The notes under the pieces were generated by a model. It was given only the letters and a program-made list of their open reading frames with translations, did no database searches and was not told the origin of the DNA. From NCBI GenBank assembly GCA_029204225.1, contig CM055098.1:50922871-50986870 (forward strand): a stretch of DNA of 64,000 nt. Direction: 5' to 3'. Position 1 is the first letter of the stretch. Each line of letters begins with the position of its first letter. The DNA comes from Diphasiastrum complanatum (Eukaryota; Streptophyta; Lycopodiopsida; Lycopodiales; Lycopodiaceae). The translations under genes and the position numbers were made by a program. Of this stretch, positions 11,121 through 22,851 are shown in pieces.

Positions 11121-13514
11121 AGTGATAAAATGACTGTCTGAAAATATGACACATACAGAGCTCAAATAGAGGTGAATTGCTGGCTCAACTATGAACATTA
11201 CGCCTCCAACTAGAGCTGATCTAGGTACTTAGCAACCAAAGAGTGTGGAGTTAATAATTGGTACCAAAATGTAGGGCACTTAAATTTGTGGTTACTGCAA
11301 TTGTGGAAATCAATCAATAGGATGATAATAGCGCACCAAACCAGTCTTATTCAACCCTAACAATTGCCAGAATATCCAGCCACCATAGCGTTTGATGTCT
11401 GATCTAGCAGCGATGATATCGCAGAAGCTAAATATTGTATGCTATCTCCTATGACAAGAAAGAAATAGAGTTGTAGAAATGCAGTGGTAGCCTGTGATTG
11501 GGCAACTATTTTTGGAATGAAGCGCAAGAAGGCCACAGCACCAGTAATGAGCTGCTGGAATGCTATCCAAAATATCTGAGAAATGGCTCCATGATGACCA
11601 GCAAGCCAAAACAATTCATTACCTACTGGAAAGGAAATATGTGCCACAATCAGCTGTAGATGGCTGTAAACCGAGGACAGCAGGCTGTATAAGTCCAACA
11701 AAGAGCTGAAAAGGTATTCAAATGACTGTTTATGGTTGCTAGGCCCGGGAAGGAGTTGTATACTGGTGAAGATTGCTTGTCTCTTCCAATCAAGGGCCTG
11801 TACATATGAGGAAACGCCAGCAATGGAAGCTAGCAAGCTGTCTTCCAGTGATGACTGCCCGTGACAAATATGGCCAGTGTTAGAGCCTAGCTAGCTGTTT
11901 CATGCAGAGATAACTATGTAGAAGGCTTGGGAAAGCTGTAAAAAGTCTTCTAGCTGCAATTGATGACTAGCAAGCTGAAGATAAGATTCAAGCTGGAAAG
12001 GTGTTCTCCATGTCAGAAAAAGGCTCATTTTGCAAGGAGAGTTCCACCCAGCTCTAAAAGTATTCTAATACCAAGTTAAGACCATCTCATTAACAAAATT
12101 AGATAATGAACAAGATTATTATTGAATGATGTTCAACTTCAGATCTCTATATGGACATGGATTTGCTGAGCATGAAGAAAATTGCAGGCTTCTTTCCAAA
12201 GGAACTGTAAATGAGTCCTTTATAGAGCACTGAAGGAATTTATTCAATCAACTGTTCAAATGACTAGTGGAAAGCCCAGATTCACTCTTAGGGTACCCCT
12301 AGTCGATTTTAATCTAAAAGGTTCTTGGTAGCATTATGGATCTCTCCGGGACAATGAACCAGAAGCTGTCCCACCAGAGGACAGAACTAAGTGAAAACCA
12401 TAAGCCTAATAATCAGGCACTGAAGGGCCTGCAAAAATAATAAGCTTTTTGTTTTTCCAGTCAAGTATCTATAGCTGTTATATTGCAGAATATTTGGTTG
12501 AAGTGACTCAGCAACATGATGCTCTAGATATTACAGAACAAGAACTAAGAGAGAGGGCTCATTAGAAAATACATTGCTGTTGAAGGGATCTGTACATTGA
12601 TATATTTTTTGTGATTTTCTTATGACTTTTCCATTGTCCAGTGCAGATAATTGCACAGGCCGGGCTTCCATTCCGGTTATGGTCAGAGGAAGATTTACGG
12701 GCCCTTGTTTTGTCTTGTGGTTTTGTCAACTGGACAAGTACACGGAGAGGGATCTATGTACTTTTCTCTGCAACAAAACCAAGTTAGATTAAGCCTTTGA
12801 GAATGCAGAAACATATCAGTGAATAATGTTATGTTCCACTTCTTGGAAATCTCATGCAGAGCGAGGCATTTATGAAGCATTTACTTTAAGCTGAGATGTC
12901 CAGACATATTGACTGTATTGTGGCTCATATAGGACTGATGTACACTCTTTCTATCTTCTCAATCAACAAAGATAGTCTGTAAAAGGAAGAGGTAGCCATG
13001 TATGCCATCTATTAATAAAGATGTCCAAGGGCATTTTTGAAAAGCTGTTTGCTGTTAGACATGGCATGATTACTTTTACTAAAAATATTTCCTTAAGCAA
13101 AGAATTTTGAGGCCAGAAATAACAACTTGTGTACATCTACAGGCTGCCACTTTTTTGTTGCTGAAAATAGTGTTACTGGTGGCCTGCCTTTTGTAGCTTT
13201 ATCATGGTACATCTCTCTTTTGTTGGGTATCAAAGAATGTCTTAATTTATGTCATATAGGTGTGAGTGATATTTTTTGGGTTACAGTTGTACCTTCTTGT
13301 GTCTTTCTGCAATGTGTTGCAGAAGTTTCACTTTGGAAGAAGTAGAAACTCTTTAGGGAGTCAGTTCTTTCCGTCCTAGGTCTCTATGATAGGACACTGC
13401 ACAACCCTTCCTCATTCTCATTGTCCTTAATGTCGTCAGTGCGAGACATTGCTTCATGTGAGTTACAACCTAGACCAAGTTACTGATAATGTGAAGTGTT
13501 CTGAAGCTGAATCT
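11121..13514. other. Repeat-derived intergenic DNA, no supported gene
   Basis: A 159-codon minus-strand open stretch (11836-11357) is hydrophobic and low in motif content. It matches no family I know and lacks gene context. Near 12055-12075 the text AGCTCTAAAAGTATTCTAATACCA resembles a degraded minus-strand copia primer site, so an old minus-strand LTR may lie to its right. Nothing else is supported. Confidence 0.4.
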
Positions 13515-13519
13515 GATTG

Positions 13520-14173
13520 TGTGAAGGATTTCAGATCATTCAAAATCCAATCCATGTCCCTAATCTTTGGTTACAATAAGGAGCAAACCAACAATCCTGC
13601 CAATGTAAAAAAATCAGCATCTACATACAAAATAAGATGCAAACTCTAAGAGATATTGATCAAACATGAAACAAAACATAAAATATGTTTGCTGTTCGTA
13701 CAATTACAGTACCCTACTGTATTTCACACGTGTGGAACCGAAAATAGCAATAAATGAGCATTCTACACACAAGATTGCAAGATAACACCAAGATAGTGCA
13801 CCAATGAGTAGTAGAACCCAAAGAGAACCATGTATAATGATGAAATGAGAGATAGATGAGAGAAGATGTGTCTCTCCACGAGTTACATCCTTTTATAGAG
13901 TTTTTAAACTCTATTTGGCCACTTGGCTTTCCCTCCAAAATGTAAACCCTATTATTTTTGGGTCTAGATTCAATGTACTCAAAGTTCAAATTTGAATTTC
14001 TCTCAAACTCAACTACCAACTTTCCCACACTTTCCAAAAGTGTTTATTGAATGTATTTTAAACTAATATAACTTCAAAAAGTTTATCTCTAAGTCTAAAA
14101 TGAGTTTTGGTCTCTTATTAACAATTTACCAAAATGTGACTAAACTAGACTAAACTAGTTGAAATCTCTCACA
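13520..14173 (-). repeat. 3' LTR of the 13.5-19 kb element
   Basis: It starts TGTGAAGGATTTCAG and ends GAAATCTCTCACA, 654 bp. It contains the palindrome CACACGTGTG at 13735-13744 and, on the minus strand, a CTATAAAAGG TATA-like box near 13890. By eye it differs from its partner by roughly two dozen substitutions plus a 10-base indel, so the insertion is not recent. Confidence 0.93.
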
Positions 14174-14507
14174 CTCCCTCTTCAACTAGTTTTGGCATAG
14201 TTTTGACAATAGAACTTTGATCCAACTTTAGAATGATCTCCATCCTAAGTATAGATCTTCTTTCTAAAGTTTTAAAGTATCTTTCATAATTGATATAGAG
14301 AATAGTGTTCAAATTGAATGCTTCACTATTTCTTACATCAATTTTACACATCAAGATATAACTAGAATATGAAGAACCAAATAGAATGTGAATGAAATGA
14401 TTCCTCCATGTTTCAAACTTTGTACTCTCTGGAAAATGACAACAACCAAACAATAAATGTGAGTGATGACCATTTGCTTGCTTGTGTCTTCCAACTTTGT
14501 CCTTTCT

Positions 14508-15971
14508 TTATATGTCTCCACCATAAAACTCCATGAATGAGCCTCCATCTCCATCTTGCCACAAGAAACCATCAAACCTTGGAAATCCATGAGTAGGTGA
14601 GTACATTAATGATGCAAATCCAGCACCACATGACTCCATAAACCAAGTAGGTTGCACTAGTCCATCTTCAAGATCTACTTGACACAAGAAATTGACAATG
14701 AATTCACCAAAAATTGACAATCTCCAAGTATTGGCACCAAGTAGCTCAACACTTGAGAACTTGATCATGGATGAGTGATATAATGAGCCTCCATTAGACT
14801 CATTTCCATCAGCAAAACAAGCCAAGAATGCTAGTACAACTCCAAAAATAAGATATTGCAAGACAATGTAGCTAGTTTGTCTATATCTTGACAATTTGTA
14901 CACATCCACATGAAATAGCTCAAACATGAGATAGAACAAGTAAAGTAAATTTGAACAACACTTCCTTGCTTCTCCTTTGACCTTACTTGAGTCTTCAATA
15001 AACTGCAAAAACAGATCCATAACATCTTTGCCAATTACCTCTCCTTCGATGCTCTTGACTAGCTCCAAATTGCCACCTTTCCTTTTGTGTTGTTGAAGCC
15101 CTTTGAAACCAACCTCTTGATCTTCCTCTTGATCATCAAAGTCATTGAACAAAATTTGTTTTCCAGATCCATTACTTGCTTTTTCAATATGAAAACCATG
15201 AGAACCAATATCCACTTGCATAACATCATCTACACAAGAAAATTCTCCAAAACATGTGAGTGAAGCAAAGTGAGTCGCTTCCACTTGCTTACCTTTCTCT
15301 TGATCATCAAAGATATCAAAGATATGAATATCTTCAGACCTGAACCTCTAGAAATACTCCCTCTCAAACATATGATCTAGATCCAACAAGATCTCATCAA
15401 TGCTTGATCTTGATTTTCCACAAAGGTTAGTGAAAACAATGTCGCCAATGTCACCATCATAAATCAAAAGATAGATTCCAAACTTTCCATCCGACATGAA
15501 GTAGAGTAGGTGAATATGAGTATCAAATCTAATAAGTCCAGCCTTCTTGAGCTCATAACAAACCTCAATAAGCTCACCAATAAGATCTCCCTTGCATTGA
15601 AGAAATTGTCTCTCGATTTGCTCCATGTAGTCTTCTCTAACCAACCTTTTGCCATCTCGATCATGAGTGATCAATTCACAATCATAGAATCCTTTGAGTT
15701 GATGAAGAGATGTGAGATCCATGCCTTGGATCTTCCCAAGAACAAATCTTCCATTGCTCTTTCCTTCATAAGATTCCCTCTTAATGATTGCATCATAAGA
15801 AGTAGAAACCTCAAAGACATTAGAAGCCATGAAAAAAATGATTAGTACCTTCAACATAAGGATGATTGAAGTACTCTCTTTCTTCAAACAAGAACTTCTA
15901 TTCAATATTTTAGGTAATGAATCATATGATAATGATTCCTCCTCACTATCATTCACAATGACATCATTCAA
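14508..15971 (-). pseudogene. Extra ORF of the non-autonomous copia element, membrane-protein-like, unknown family
   Basis: Two adjacent open stretches, 15971-15348 and 15284-14508, lie in the same frame and are separated by one TAG (15347-15345 region) plus about 20 open codons. Together they form a frame of about 487 codons. A hydrophobic segment MLKVLIIFFMASNVF lies near the N-terminus. In the middle is RFDTHIHLLYFM, then IYLLIYDGDIGD, then LDLDHMFE. Towards the end is a strong membrane-like segment YIVLQYLIFGVVLAFLACFA. Part of the second half is better matched by a neighbouring frame (QGSV then CLSYFM, about 14960-14890), so at least one frameshift exists here or in the related copies. 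Related sequence occurs at 34.6-35.3 kb and 52.7-53.5 kb. Its place between gag-pol and the 3' LTR recalls env-like ORFs of some plant copia elements, but I see no env signature. The function is unknown. Confidence 0.6.
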
Positions 15972-15979
15972 AGTACATC

Positions 15980-17755
15980 CTACTTTGAGCTCTTCACATA
16001 CTTCTCTTCTTCTTGACTTGTGACTATCTCCCTCACTAAGTCTCTTGATAGAACCATTTGATCTACTCTCTTTATGAAGACATGTGACTCACTTGCTGGA
16101 AAAATGACTTTCTTGGACTCATCACAAAAGAATGTAGAAGAACCACCTCCTTCATGCATGCACCTAGCAACATCTTTTGACATATGACCAAAGAAATCAT
16201 TAACAACAATCTTTTCCAAGGAAGAACCTTCACCTCCATTGATGAAGTTAGCTCTTTCCTTACCTTTTGCATGCTTGCACTTGCCATGAAAAACCATTGA
16301 AACACCATCATTATCCTCAAGACTAGCCAAGTTAGCACAAAGATGAACATCTCCAAGAAGCATATTAGATCTTGACCTAGATCTAGCATAAGGAAGCTTG
16401 TTAGACTTTGCATAAGATCCACCAATCTTATTGATGCTAAAAGGTAACTTTGGAAAGTTGAGACCAATCTCCTTTTCCATTCCATCCTTTTTGTTAGCCA
16501 TAACAAAAGCATCAAACTTGAAAAGTCTACCTTGTCTATTGCCCCTAGCAACCAAGATTTCTTCCTTTGTAATGAAACAAGCATCACCACCAAACTTTAC
16601 CATGTATCCTTTCTCTATCATTTGACCAACACTTAGCAAATTCTTTGAAAGTGAAGGAATGTAAAGAACACCATCAAGTCTTGCTTTCCTATTATTAGAG
16701 AGACAAATAGGAATTGAACCAATACCTTCAATCACACACTCACCACCATTGGCCATGTGAATTGCTTTCTTGGCTCCATCATAAGTGACCAAAGAAGTAA
16801 AGAACTCCTTGTGACTAGTCATGTGTGAGCTAGCTCCACTATCAATCCACCATGAATCTTTGTCACCTTCACTTGATATTGAACTTGATGAACACATCAA
16901 AAGAGAATCACCACCACCTAGGCCCTCATCATTAGTAGTAAAGTTGATTTGCTTGCTACCTTCATCTCTTTGTTTCTTCAAACATTCATTTGCAAAATGC
17001 CCTTTTATTCCACAATAAAAGCATTTCAACTTAGACTTATCTTTCTTTTTGCCAAAAAAGGAAGTATCACCTTGATCTTGCCCTTTAGACCACTTGCTTT
17101 TGCCTTTGCCCTTGAACTTGCCTTTGATGAACATAGCATCCTCTTCATAATGAGATGTCGATGTAGATCCACCTCCTCTTGATTGAAGCCTATAATCCTC
17201 ATTCACCAAGATCTCTTGCAAATCCACAATACTTGGCAAAGTCTTTTGAATAGCAAAACTTTGAACAAGATTAGCATGATCATCCAACAAGCCATTAAGT
17301 ATAACTTGAACAAGCTCTACCTCCTTAATGCTTTCATCAATACATGCTAACTCATCATTGAATGCCTTAACCCTCAAAACAAAAGCATGAGTACTCTCTT
17401 CCTTCTTTTGCAAACTTTGAAAGATTTGCCTCCTAAGAGTAAGCACTCTTGATGTAGACTTGGATTCATAAAGCTTCTTCAAAGCTTCCCAAGCCTCCAA
17501 AGATGATGTGCACTTACCAACTTCCTTGAGAAGTTCATTGGTAACATTCATCTTGATCATGTGTAGAGCTTTTTTTGCTCTCTTGTCATATCTCACTTGA
17601 TCTTGTTGAGTTGCTGGTCTCTCCTCCAAACCTACAACAATCTCCATCAACTCATTCATCTCCAATAAGGACTCCATCCTCACCTTCCAAGTAGAATAGT
17701 TGATTGAGGTAAGCCTAGCATTGCTCTCCAACATAAATCCACCACTTGTAGCCAT
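15980..17755 (-). CDS. Gag-protease polyprotein of the non-autonomous copia element
   Basis: A 591-codon frame starts at ATG 17755, 589 bases inside the primer site. In order it shows a copia gag domain (YSTWKVRMESLLEMNELMEI near residue 20, VTNELLKEVG, SKSTSRVLTLRRQIF), a basic GKFKGKGKSKWSKG linker and a CCHC zinc knuckle CFYCGIKGHFANEC. The aspartic protease site WWIDSGASSHMT and its flanking VLYIPSLSKNLLSVGQM follow. The frame continues with LPYARSRSRSN, a remnant of the integrase zinc region. It then changes to sequence with no pol similarity and ends EEEKYVKSSK. The proteins would form the particle and process it. With RT absent, the element depends on a helper such as the related element at 36-42 kb. 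Confidence 0.9.
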   Translation of the reverse strand: MATSGGFMLESNARLTSINYSTWKVRMESLLEMNELMEIVVGLEERPATQQDQVRYDKRAKKALHMIKMNVTNELLKEVGKCTSSLEAWEALKKLYESKSTSRVLTLRRQIFQSLQKKEESTHAFVLRVKAFNDELACIDESIKEVELVQVILNGLLDDHANLVQSFAIQKTLPSIVDLQEILVNEDYRLQSRGGGSTSTSHYEEDAMFIKGKFKGKGKSKWSKGQDQGDTSFFGKKKDKSKLKCFYCGIKGHFANECLKKQRDEGSKQINFTTNDEGLGGGDSLLMCSSSSISSEGDKDSWWIDSGASSHMTSHKEFFTSLVTYDGAKKAIHMANGGECVIEGIGSIPICLSNNRKARLDGVLYIPSLSKNLLSVGQMIEKGYMVKFGGDACFITKEEILVARGNRQGRLFKFDAFVMANKKDGMEKEIGLNFPKLPFSINKIGGSYAKSNKLPYARSRSRSNMLLGDVHLCANLASLEDNDGVSMVFHGKCKHAKGKERANFINGGEGSSLEKIVVNDFFGHMSKDVARCMHEGGGSSTFFCDESKKVIFPASESHVFIKRVDQMVLSRDLVREIVTSQEEEKYVKSSK

Positions 17756-18344
17756 GTTGAAGTGACCTGATCTTCTCTTTCAACCTATTCCAATGCACAA
17801 AGCACTCTCTTGAATGTCAAAAAATGAACTCAAGAAGAAATCACAAAGATATGGAACCTCTCAAATCTCTTCTAGCACTTCTAACTAGAAAATCAACACA
17901 TAGAATAGTGAAATCTTGATCGACCTATGATCTATCCTCAATCTAATGATTCTTGCCACTTCCTAAGATTGAAACACACTCAAATGAAGTTCAGTAACCT
18001 CACAAACTAGAGATCCAATCAAAATTAGGGTTTTGACAAAATCACAAAAAATTGAATATCTCAAATTCTACATGCAATTTCTAGAAACTTGGTATATCTT
18101 CTTGTAGACTCCAATGAGACCTTCCTAATGCACCAAAAATCATCTAATTCTAGTAAGCCAAGTGTGAAATCGGAATTGATCAAGTATATAACCCTATATT
18201 GAGTTTTGACCTACAAAAGATCAATTCTACACATGCAAAAATGCTGATTTTTGAGTAGAGATCAATCTAGCATGCTCTAGCATTGGTAACTCCTCCAAAT
18301 CCTTGATAAAGACGGCTGATCCTTTCATAACCTAAAACACAAGA

Positions 18345-18356
18345 GCTCTGATACCA
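18345..18356 (-). other. Primer-binding site, initiator-Met tRNA
   Basis: GCTCTGATACCA on the + strand is the complement of TGGTATCAGAGC. It touches the LTR that begins at 18357, as required for minus-strand DNA priming. Confidence 0.95.
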
Positions 18357-19000
18357 TGTGGAGTATTTCAGATCATTCAAGATCCAATCCATGTCCCTAA
18401 TCTTTGTTTACAGTAAGGAGCAAACCAACAATCCTACCAATGTAGAAAAATCAGCATCTACATACAAAATGAGATGCAAACTCTAAGAGATATTGATCAA
18501 ACATGAACCAAAACATAAAATATGTTCGCTGTCCGTACAATTACAGTACCCTATTGTATTTCACACGTGTGGAACCGAAAATAGCAATAAATGAGCATTC
18601 TACACACAAGATTGCAAGATAACACCAAGATAGTGCACCAATGAGTAGTAGAACCCAAAGAGAACCATGTATAATGATGAAATGAGAGATAGAAGAGAGA
18701 ATATGTGTCTCTCCACGAGTTACATCCTTTTATAGAGTTTCCAAACCCTATTTGGCCACTTGGCTTTCCCTCCAAAATGTAAACCTTACTATTTTTGGGT
18801 CTAGATTCAATGTACCCAAAGTTCAAATTTGAATTTCTCTCAAACTCAACTACCAACTTTCCCACACTTTTCAAAAGTGTTTATTGAATGTATTTTAAAC
18901 TAATATAACTTCAAAAAGTTTATCTCTAACTCTAAAATGAGTTTTGGCCTCTTATTGACAATTTACCAAAATGTGACTAAACTAGTTGAAATCTCTCACA
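18357..19000 (-). repeat. 5' LTR of the 13.5-19 kb element
   Basis: A 644-bp LTR starting TGTGGAGTATTTCAG and ending ATCTCTCACA. CACACGTGTG sits at 18562-18571 and the minus-strand TATA-like CTATAAAAGG at 18726-18735, the likely promoter of the element. TSD GATTG follows at 19001-19005. Confidence 0.93.
18726..18735 (-). promoter_or_regulatory. TATA-like box of copia 5' LTR
   Basis: CTATAAAAGG on the minus strand, upstream of the R-U5 part. The same box with the same following GATGTAACTCG is conserved in the separate + strand LTR at 45211-45220. Confidence 0.6.
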
Positions 19001-19005
19001 GATTG

Positions 19006-20930
19006 TTCACGAGGGTGTTTCAAATTTGAGGAGGATATGTAGAGTCTTGGCCTCACTAAAATATCATAATTAAACCTTCAACTTTATGTTTTTTGTTTTA
19101 AATTAAATATAAAATAGAATATGATAACTCTTACAGGTTAAAATTGTGAAGCAGATGCAACTGAAAGTTATTCGAATAGTCCAAAGTCTTTAAAATTTGA
19201 CTTGGCACCTATTCAAATCTTTTCAGCTATAAAATATGGTTATATTCAATGTTGTCTTCAACACATCTTGAATGCCATAAATATAATCAATTCTCATTGT
19301 AAATCTTGTGAGGGATGACATAATAAAGACTTCTCTTCAGAGCAGTATACTCTCTGATTTCATGCGTGAATACTAAAGTATGTTTTGTGTATCTGTTTGG
19401 ATAAATTCTATTATAAATTCTCTTTTACCATGTTTGATGTACTTTCAGTGTGATAAGTTTTGATATCCTTAAACTTCTGATTACACATGATACATCGAAT
19501 GAGTTTGTACACTGAATTGTTAATGACATTTGAATGTGATACCGATGAAGATATTCAACTATGATAGGTTTTCTAGTGTTGTGAAGATCAATATGAAGCA
19601 GGAGTTAGAAGCTTGCAGGTTCTACTTTTGCATTAAGTACACATTTTTTGCTATTTTTCATATCAGATTTGTTTATTTGATACTTTGCTCAACACTAAGC
19701 TCCAAGAAAATAAAATTCTTCATAACTCAATGCAAATGTCGATTTAAATGTATTGCCTTTAAATGGAGCTATAACTACAAAATTGATTGCAAAGCAATAA
19801 TCCAAATTTACATATTTAATACCCATTACGTAGCATATGTGGATTCAATATGTTGTCCTCTCAACAATGCTACCACTTTCAATGTGTGCTGTGCACTAAG
19901 AGGTGCAATTAAAACTTTCCTAAGCTTTTGAAAATTGTCTTTGTTTTTACGTTGGTCATTGTTATTGGCTTTCATATTGTTTTGCACAATTCAAGCGAAG
20001 GGTCATATGCCGTGTTTAAATTTTGAACTCTCAAATTGAAACACAAAGGTTCCTTTCAAATAAAAAGTTGAAAGTTGTAGATCATGGAATCATAAATTTA
20101 AACATTTATTGCCCTGATTGATTTTCTCTTGGGTACAAATAGTTTTAGGAAATAGGCTCCATTAGTTTGAAATTTGTAATTTCTCCTAAAAAACCATGTT
20201 TGCTGAAGTATACAATTACCTAGTCTAGACTAATTGGCTTTTAGCATTTTATTTTTTCTTTTTCATATTTTGGAGTGATAGCATCTAATACTAGTTGTGT
20301 ATAGGATCACCATAGTGGTTAAATATATTAGGATTATGCTCAAACTAGAAAATATTGCATGTATCTTTGAATAGTTTCCTTGAAGGTCTTTTATAATAAT
20401 CTTGACAACAAGCATAGACAAAAAGTGCCCAAAAATCTAGAGTCAAGCAACAATGCATGATGATGGTGGAACTAAGGTGGTCAATTGAAGGGAAAAGAAA
20501 AAGAAAACTTGTTCAAAAGGAGACATTGAAGAGGGTAAACTAATCATCAATTTGACAAGCAAGGCAACACAATGCAGCTAGCAAGTAGCAATAGTGATGG
20601 TTTAAGGTTGGAGAGTAGCAAGGACTTGAGAGTACATGCAATGTGATGAGGATCAAAATTTCAGCTTAAGAGTTATCTCTATTAGTAAGAGCTTGGGTTT
20701 TATTGTAAATATTCAAAAGGTTGTAGACATTGTACTTGAGCATTCACAATTTCAAATATATGAGCTAATTAGAATCATCATAAGGGTTTAGACACAACCT
20801 TGGAACTAAAAATGGGGAGTTACTAAGGATGGAGTTGTTTATGTGAAGGTCCCAATGACAAGGTCTATCATTAACCATAGTTATCAACCTGCATCAAAAC
20901 ACTCACTGTGTGATGAAAGCTTATTGATCT
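19006..20930. other. AT-rich intergenic stretch, no gene seen
   Basis: The longest open stretch (19530-19931, +) is Cys/Phe/Ile-rich AT-driven translation without domain motifs. No repeats or gene signals were supported. Confidence 0.5.
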
Positions 20931-20935
20931 AGCAC

Positions 20936-21420
20936 TCATTGAAGCTTGTAAAGTTTCCCATCTACCCTAACACCTTTGGGACTCACTTTGAGATTCATTT
21001 TCATGTCAACTACAAGGAACTTGTCCTTATACAATTCCACTTTCATATCATTATCGGTTGTGCATTCAACTGAAAGCACGTTTTGTGCGAGATTGGGAAT
21101 GTAGCACTTGTGCTGAAGAATGCATTTCTTACCTCTATCCAAGTGGATTGGGACACTCTTCTTATGCCCTTTGATCTCTTGTGTGTTGTTGTCTCCCATC
21201 ACTACTTTGCTCTCATTACCCTCGTTCTCGTAAAACATGAACCACTCACTACCTTTTCTTTTTTTTCATTACCCTCATTCTCATAAGACAAGAACGACTC
21301 CCTATGAGAGGTCATATGGGACAATGCACCTACATCCACATACCAATGATGCCATTTTTAGAGGCGTGAAAGATACTCCTCTAAGAAGAACTGTGACGAA
21401 TTGCCAAAACTCAAGGAGGT
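20936..21420 (-). pseudogene. Copia protease / GAG-pre-integrase fragment
   Basis: The minus strand near 21340 reads WYVDVGALSHMT, a decayed copia protease site (normally D-S/T-G-A). After a break it continues VVMGDNNTQEIKGHKKSVPI, CYIPNLAQNVLSVE and VSPKGVRVDGKLYKLQ. This is the conserved run from protease to the GAG-pre-integrase region. It is bounded by unrelated fragments on both sides. Confidence 0.85.
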
Positions 21421-21499
21421 AGTGTTGTGTATCAAGCACTAGACAACCACTTCTAGAGTCTAAGGTAAAGGTAGGGTAAGAAATCCATGTTAGGACGAT

Positions 21500-21830
21500 G
21501 CCAATCAAGACAAAAAGAAAGACAATTGCTACAATTGCAAAAATCTAGAGCATCACTCATCACAATGCAGGTTGATGTAGTTTCTAGAAGCAAACCAAAA
21601 GTGTGGAGGTTGATATCATTGTGACAAATCCAAACACATTGAAATGGAGTGCAGGACCAAGAACTTTGCACAAAGTGTACAAGCCAAGGGAAGCGCTAAC
21701 AACATCCTGCTAACAGGGGCAATCATCGAGTCAACAATTTTGTGGATGAAGAAGAAGTTGATGAGAGCGTTGCTTATGTATTTATGTCAAAGAATTCAAG
21801 TTCAGGTAAAGCCCTAAATTATAGGCACTA
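21500..21830 (+). pseudogene. Copia gag zinc-knuckle fragment on the opposite strand
   Basis: The + strand reads KKKDNCYNCKNLEHHSSQCR, a CCHC knuckle, then a second degraded knuckle ending CDKSKHIEMECRTK, then FVDEEEVDESVAYVFMSK. It faces the minus-strand protease fragment only about 100 bp away, so the two are not one collinear element: a rearrangement or separate insertions must have placed them together. Confidence 0.75.
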
Positions 21831-22115
21831 GCAGCCTCCCTTTAGGCTCAAATTAGTAAACTGATAATAAATAGTAATAAACTATCCAAATATTTATAAT
21901 TTCCATGATTAGTCATTGGTCCTACAAATCCCCCCCTTAATGATTGATTGATTTTATGTAACTCCCATCATCAATATAAAATTTTCAAAAATTTTCTTAT
22001 AAGTCCCTTCGTAAGAATATCAGCCACTTGCTCAATTGTTGGACAATAAATGAATACCACTTCCTTAGCTTGAAGATTTTCTCCAATGAAATGGTAATGG
22101 ATCTCGATATAGTAT
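21830..22115 (-). pseudogene. Copia RNase H tail and start of 3' LTR
   Basis: The minus strand from about 22110 reads YYIEIHYHFIGENLQAKEVV, then CPTIEQVADILTKGL, the universal end of copia pol. It runs into a polypurine tract AAGGGGGGGA (complement of TCCCCCCCTT, about 21930) followed by TTTGTAGGACC, probably the LTR start. Stops are present. The rest of the LTR fades out near 21830. Confidence 0.8.
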
Positions 22116-22851
22116 GAACATGTAATACATGAATTTAGCAATTTGTATGCAACTCAAATAATGACAATACATGAGAGTTGCAATACTTTTCCCCTCACAT
22201 ATTCAATTTTTGCTAGTTACTACCCATAAATAACTTGTATGGTTCAACACATAAAATTTTCTCTTACAAGTCATAACGATTGTTTCAAGGTCCTGTTAGG
22301 AACTTGTTAAAGGTCCGTAAGGAGCTCGTAAACAACTCGTAAGGAACCTATAAGGTTTTCTCTTACAAGTCATTACAATGGTCGACCATAAAGAGCATGT
22401 AATGAATTCATCATTAGAGCCCGACAAGGGCCTTTAAAAAAGATGCCTTTTTAGTTTTTCTCTCATTTGCATTGCCATTTGGACCAATAGAAACCCTGAT
22501 ATCAGGCTTCTACGTAACATAGCTTTTCTCAAATATAAATAAAGAGAAATTTTTTTAAATATATAAATGTTTCGTCGAGCAGCATGTGGAAATGCTATTG
22601 GATGTTGAGGCCTGCCCTTCCAGCTCATCATTGCCTGAAGAGGTCCAACCAAATTAAAAAATGAATATGACAAGAGGCTATGCAGGGTAAAATTGAGTAA
22701 ATCGATGTAGCTTTAATGTGAATGACTCGTAGAATCATGGTTTACAAGGTTAACCAGAGTAAACTCATAGTGCCAAAAAGTTTAGTGTTTCAAAAATTTT
22801 CTTACACAATTTCAGATTCATAAACGACAATAAGGTATACAAAGAAATAAG
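22116..22851. other. Intergenic stretch, no gene seen
   Basis: A short run near 22300-22370 repeats variants of AACTCGTAAGGA and TTCTCTTACAAGTCAT. No coding signature is visible. Confidence 0.4.

Larger units (their letters stand above)
13520..19000 (-). mobile_element. Non-autonomous Ty1/copia element with LTRs, gag-protease and an unfamiliar extra ORF
   Basis: This is a complete LTR-bounded insertion of about 5.5 kb. The LTRs are 13520-14173 and 18357-19000. The five bases before (GATTG, 13515-13519) are repeated after (19001-19005), so the ends are exact. The primer site GCTCTGATACCA (minus strand TGGTATCAGAGC) abuts the right LTR, and a CTCCCTCTTC polypurine complement abuts the left LTR, so the element reads leftward. 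Inside, the first frame encodes Gag, zinc knuckle and protease and then peters out in an integrase remnant. Reverse transcriptase, RNase H and the integrase core are absent. About 1.5 kb of other coding-like sequence sits in their place. A final tag MPKLVEEGV just before the LTR matches the NVEEGV end of the autonomous element at 36-42 kb, which shows the middle of pol was replaced. It must borrow enzymes to move. Confidence 0.93.

Noticed and set aside
11357-11836. 159-codon minus-strand frame
   Set aside because: Hydrophobic composition without recognisable motifs, and no splice or promoter context.
14508-15971. Calling the extra ORF a retroviral-type envelope gene
   Set aside because: Position and hydrophobic segments fit an env-like ORF, but no cleavage site, coiled coil or family signature supports it.
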